Source of the DNA: Lonicera japonica
Taxonomy: Eukaryota; Streptophyta; Magnoliopsida; Dipsacales; Caprifoliaceae
DNA: 64,000 bases
Direction of reading: 5' to 3'
Assembly: GCA_021464415.1 (NCBI GenBank)
Contig: CM038463.1
Location: 8,323,204-8,387,203, forward strand
The translations under genes were made by a program, and so were the position numbers. Below, in pieces: positions 60,254 through 64,000 of this stretch. A model generated the notes under the pieces. The model saw nothing but the letters and a program-made list of their open reading frames with translations, had not been told where the DNA came from and did not search any database. How positions within the stretch are numbered: position 1 is the first letter of the stretch; each line of letters opens with the position of its first letter.

Positions 60254-61322
60254 TCAGTCAAAATCAGGTGCATCCATTGACTGAGCAAAGTCCTTCTTGT
60301 CACTAATGTCTGCGATTGTGAAGTTGACATAAGCATCATTGTCTTCTTCGTTCATAAAGTGAGATTCTTGTTCTTTAGATTCTCGGTATCTCTTGTAGCT
60401 GGCTGCTACTTTAGCGCTTGCATGGTAGTTCTTGTACCAATGCCCAGCAACTCCACACCTATAACATGACTCGTCGCCAACTCTTTCCTTTTTTGACCGG
60501 AGGATTGTTAAGTGCATTTTTCACCTTGGTTTCTTGACCACTAGGTCCAATATTATCATTTATTCTCCATACTTTAAGAAGAGCCTCCACGACCCTCACC
60601 ATGACTCCCACGTCCCTTTCCACGTTGTGCCTTGTTGCCACGTGGGTAAGGATTAACACGTCCACCCCCCTTGCATTGGGGTTCTTTTCCACTGTTCATC
60701 TTACCGTAGTTAGCCTTAGGAATTTTTTTTGTCCCGACGGGCCTGACATTGTTATTCAAAAGAACCTCATTATGCCTTTCAGCCACTTGCAGTAGGTTGA
60801 TCAACTTATTGAATGTTGTGATTCTTTTGTTATCATACTCGAGCCTATACTGGTTCGCTAGTATAAGTGCGGAAGTAGGAAAAGTGGAAAGTGTCTTCTG
60901 AATCATATAATCTTCTGTGAGATCCTTTCCACAGAAATTAAGACGTGCCTTTAGGCGCAGCATGTCCTTGTTGAAGTCATTAACCCTTTTAAGCGGATTT
61001 CATTCCACTGAACGGTCAATTCTGGGAGCAAAGTGTCATGAATATTTCCAAAATGTCCCTTCAGGGCATCCCATAATTCTTTAGGTATCTTCAACTGAAG
61101 GTACTCCCAACGTAGGCTGGGGTCAATATATTTTCTTAGAAACATTAATGCATTTTCTTTCACCTTATCAGACGGTCCATTGTCTGTGGAGTCTTTGGGA
61201 TCAGTAAGTGTAGCCGAATATTCTTTAGTCACAAAAGTGGTTTCTACATCAGAAACCCACCGATGGTACTCAAGTCCTTCTGAGTCCAAAATGTCAAATT
61301 CGGGTCGAGTTGGGTCAGCCAT
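60254..61322 (-). pseudogene. Copia gag, broken by two frameshifts
   Basis: Gag begins MADPTRPEFDILDSEGLEYH (61322) and reads to 60951, then continues in a second frame (60963-60574: L-R-L-K-A-R-L-N-F-C-G ... Q-Y-R-L-E-Y) and a third (60517-60254). The zinc knuckle in the third, CYRCGVAGHWYKNYH, keeps C-X2-C-X4-H but has tyrosine where the last cysteine belongs. The array R-G-K-G-R-G-S-H-G-E-G-R-G-G is the usual basic linker. All Gag regions can be followed in order, so decay is by small lesions. Confidence 0.88.
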
Positions 61323-61607
61323 CTTAAATAAAATATTACACAGTTATGAGTTCATCCATATTAATTATGTTTTAGAAATATGAATTAGATTTCAAAACCA
61401 AGATTCGTAATGGTCACATTTTCGATGCTGTATGAAAATACTTTATCATAGTGATTATAATGCGCATAAATTTTCATCATCATGGCAACTTTCAATTTAT
61501 AACATGCTAAATAAAATAATTAATAATTGTAAGTAAAACAATTATATAACTAATATTTAAATTTTCTTAACATGATGATTTAATTAAAACAGAAATTTAA
61601 GGAAAAT

Positions 61608-62115
61608 AAAAACTGTTTTTAAGATAAAACAGAATTTTAATTAAAATAAAAACTGTTTTTAAGATAAAACAGAATTTTAATTAAAATAAAAACTGTTTTT
61701 AAGTAAACAGAATTTTAAGGAAAATAAAAAAAAAACTGTTTTTAAGATAAAACAGAATTTTAATTAAATAAAAACTGTTTTTATGTAAAACAGAAAATTA
61801 AGAAAAAAAATAAAAACTGTTTTTAAGATAAAACAGAGTTTTAATTAAATAAAAACTGTTTTTATGTAAAACAGAAAATTAAGAAAAAAAATAAAAACTG
61901 TTTTTAAGATAAAACAGAATTTTAATTAAATAAAAACTGTTTTTATGTAAAACAGAAAATTAAGAAAAAAAATAAAAACTGTTTTTAAGATAAAACAGAA
62001 TTTTAATTAAATAAAAACTGTTTTTATGTAAAACAGAAAATTAAGAAAAAAAAATGTTTTTAAGATAAAACAGAATTTTAATTAAAATAAAAACTGTTTT
62101 TATGTAAAACAGAAA
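61608..62115 (-). repeat. Tandem repeat leader of the copia element
   Basis: About thirteen copies of a unit of about 38-43 bp built on AAAACTGTTTTTA(A/T)G(A)TAAAACAGAA. Two variants alternate: one followed by TTTTAATTAAAT and the other by AATTAAGAAAAAAA, giving a higher-order repeat of about 80 bp. AAACTGTTTT and AAAACAG are themselves near-complementary, so each unit can form a small hairpin. The array lies between LTR and gag, in the position of a packaging leader. Confidence 0.9.
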
Positions 62116-62668
62116 ATAATTCGACTTAAGCAAACATAATATAGATCTTGTAATCAAATATGAATCAATAGTAAATATTAAAGATAGATCAAATATGGAT
62201 CTTGTGCGCACATATATATACAGATAGATAAAAAGTTAATATTAATAATAATTCATAAAAGATTGAATCAATTAATTTATGTGATCTCATGTGATTTAAT
62301 TTAATGATAGATATGAGGATTGTGATTGCAGTACATACAAAAAAAATCATGTGCACACATGTATAGTATATTTTCATTAATATAACCATAAAAATCATGT
62401 GTAACAGTGCATATATATATATATATGTGTCGAGTGTGTTCATATAATTAAAACCATCCTTATGTTTGAATCCATGTATATATATATATCCTTATGTGTA
62501 TGAAAAATCGTTCATAAAACAATCGCATATATATCATGATAATTTACATAATTAAAGTGATAAAGATGAGTACCTTGATAATAAAATATGTATATCACAG
62601 ATTGAGCGAAGAGAGAGAGTGGCGGCCGGCGGCTAGGGTTTTCTTAGTATTAGGGTTATTAGCTCTGA

Positions 62669-62682
62669 GCGTGCTGATAACG
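62669..62682 (-). promoter_or_regulatory. Primer-binding site region of the degenerate copia element
   Basis: On the minus strand CGTTATCAGCACGC follows the 5' LTR directly. The TTATCAGCACG type of site is common in plant copia elements with short LTRs and differs from the TGGTATCAGAG sites of the other two elements here. Confidence 0.65.
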
Positions 62683-62866
62683 TGTTGTAAGAATAACTCT
62701 ACTTAATACTTCATTAGATGAGCCCTTTAAATAGGGTACAAATACAATAGTAAATAGGGTTTACAAGGAAGTCCATTATGACCCATGATACATAATTTAC
62801 ACAGTAAAATTCCATAATACATATTCTATCTAGACGATAGCACACTATGTGTAATTTCCTTAAACA
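62683..62866 (-). repeat. 5' LTR of the degenerate copia element
   Basis: The 184-bp LTR has minus-strand ends TGTTTAAGG and ACAACA. TAATA follows at 62867, within a (TAA)n run that was the target. Confidence 0.93.
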
Positions 62867-62871
62867 TAATA

Positions 62872-63064
62872 ATAATAATAATAATAATATTGACTTGATG
62901 GTTCGGTCCGATGGTTCGTTCAAGATTAGTTTAATTTAGTCCAAGTTTTGGTTTGATGTCTAAGTTTGGATAGGAGATTTTTATTATTCTATCTTATTTT
63001 TGTTCAAACTTCTAGTCAAACTTACTTGGTATCAATATTGTTAACATATATAATTAAAGAGATA
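62872..63064 (-). repeat. Continuation of duplication copy B with orphan GST upstream block
   Basis: After the insertion, AATTTAGTCCAAGTTTTGGT, GATAGGAGATTTTTATTATT and AGTCAAACTTACTTGGTATC match 39340-39485 of copy A. Homology ends at about 63064, marking the right edge of the duplication. Confidence 0.8.
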
Positions 63065-64000
63065 CGACTTTTCTATCCGCTCGATGGGCGGATGTTTCTA
63101 CAAATTTTGTTTTTGGGATTATCCATACTTTATTGATTAAATCATTTTATATATAAATATTTTACTATTTTTTTTTCTTGTAAATATAATTAGATTTCAT
63201 TTATTATCTATAAAAATTGCATTTTATTTTACGGTGTTAAATATATAATTCACGATCAGTAATATCATGTCATAGTTTCATGAGAAAATATTAAAATTAT
63301 AAATAATTAAGTTTGTCCCGATGGCTAAAAAATGGAATGGATTTAAATCGTATTATTGTAATTCTAAAAAATAATAATTCGGGGGAAAAAAGAGGGACTT
63401 GTGTAATGAAAAAACATAATACCCAATGTAATTAGACATAAATATATAAGAATCTTTCTTCTTTTTTTTTTTTTTTTTTTTATTGATGGCCTCAATATTT
63501 TGTCTTTCCATTACAAAGAACAAAAGCTCCGATCTTGCCATTAATTATAAGAGCGATGTTTCAAGTTTGAACTACGGCAACCTTGTGCGATCCGGCTGCC
63601 TCACCTTGCAATTCAAACCCCAAATGTATCCATGTATTGCTTATATATACAAAGAAAAAAAATTAATAAAAGCCCCAATGTAACTACAATACAAAAACTT
63701 ACACCGTGCCAAATAACAAAGGGATAGTATCCAATAGAAAAATGAAACATAATCAAATAAAAGAAACAATAAAACTCATAGTACCAAATATTTCAAAAAA
63801 AATAAAAAATATTCATAGTACCAAAACACACACACAGGGAGCATGAATATCAACTAAATGCATAATTCTAAACTTCTAACAAATGAGATTACAATAAAAA
63901 GAAAGGGATGAAAAGTTTAGGAAAAAATTTCATAACAAGGTGTTTTATAGTATTAGATATAAAAGGGAGTAGAGAAATTCAAAATACGTAGAATTAATAG
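63065..64000. other. AT-rich intergenic DNA; possible poly(A)-tailed retroposon
   Basis: A run of about 20 T (63463-63482) on the plus strand is a poly(A) tract on the minus strand. It directly follows about 130 bp of unusually mixed composition (GCGATCCGGCTGCCTCACC). This could be the 3' end of a SINE or other retroposon on the minus strand. No protein domain or convincing polymerase III box is seen. The rest holds nothing recognised. Confidence 0.35.

Larger units (their letters stand above)
56076..62866 (-). mobile_element. Full-length but degenerate Ty1-copia element
   Basis: Short direct LTRs (56076-56258 and 62683-62866) carry TG..CA ends, and TAATA flanks both sides (56071-56075 and 62867-62871). 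On the minus strand come a primer-binding site, a long tandem-repeat leader, gag, a GAG-pre-integrase remnant, integrase traces, a reverse transcriptase fragment, a triplicated 3' non-coding motif, and a polypurine tract. Every coding segment is broken by frameshifts or stops. It interrupts duplication copy B, so it inserted after that duplication. Confidence 0.92.

Overview
This is an AT-rich nuclear segment of a eudicot plant. The evidence is spliced genes with GT-AG introns, a YUCCA auxin-biosynthesis gene, a chloroplast-targeted glutaredoxin, a tandem array of tau-class glutathione S-transferases (GSTs), Ty1-copia retrotransposons primed in the plant manner, and many plant DNA transposons. 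The species cannot be named from the sequence. Only about 5 kb is host coding sequence; the rest is intergenic DNA dominated by mobile elements.

Layout. 1-9 kb: AT-rich DNA with a tandem duplication, a Mutator-like element (3692-5390) that carries a nested Harbinger-type miniature element and a foldback, and a GC-richer degenerate repeat at about 6.0-7.1 kb. 9.1-10.7 kb: a three-exon YUCCA flavin monooxygenase (+). 12.5-13.4 kb: a 53-bp minisatellite. 15.1-19.4 kb: a 3'-truncated Ty1-copia element (+) whose leader is packed with CACGTCA and TTGAC motifs. 20.4-22.9 kb: a Harbinger-type miniature element and a textbook non-autonomous CACTA element. 23.4-26.3 kb: a young gag-only copia element (-) with two nearly identical LTRs and a 5-bp target duplication. 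29.2-31.5 kb: a second copy of the Mutator-like family and further miniature elements. 32.5-34.9 kb: a five-exon plastid glutaredoxin with a WCSYS active site (+).

36-55 kb is a GST cluster, all on the minus strand. GST-1, GST-2 and GST-4 have open frames. GST-3 is broken by small indels in exon 1, and GST-4 has lost seven residues in frame. GST-1 and GST-4 lie in a segmental duplication that also carries the last exon and 3' flank of the glutaredoxin gene, so a glutaredoxin tail is stranded at 52.2-53.1 kb. Between GST-1 and GST-2 lies a Mutator-like element with long imperfect terminal inverted repeats enclosing a broken fragment of a group IId WRKY gene, a probable Pack-MULE. At 56.1-62.9 kb a degenerate copia element (-) has inserted inside the second duplicate, splitting homology that is continuous in the first.

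The intact host genes act in auxin synthesis, plastid thiol redox control and glutathione conjugation. The last two both use glutathione, but nothing in the sequence shows that they are co-regulated. The most unusual items are the WRKY-carrying Pack-MULE, the motif-dense copia leader, the gag-only copia element, and the duplication history of the GST cluster including orphan GST upstream sequences.
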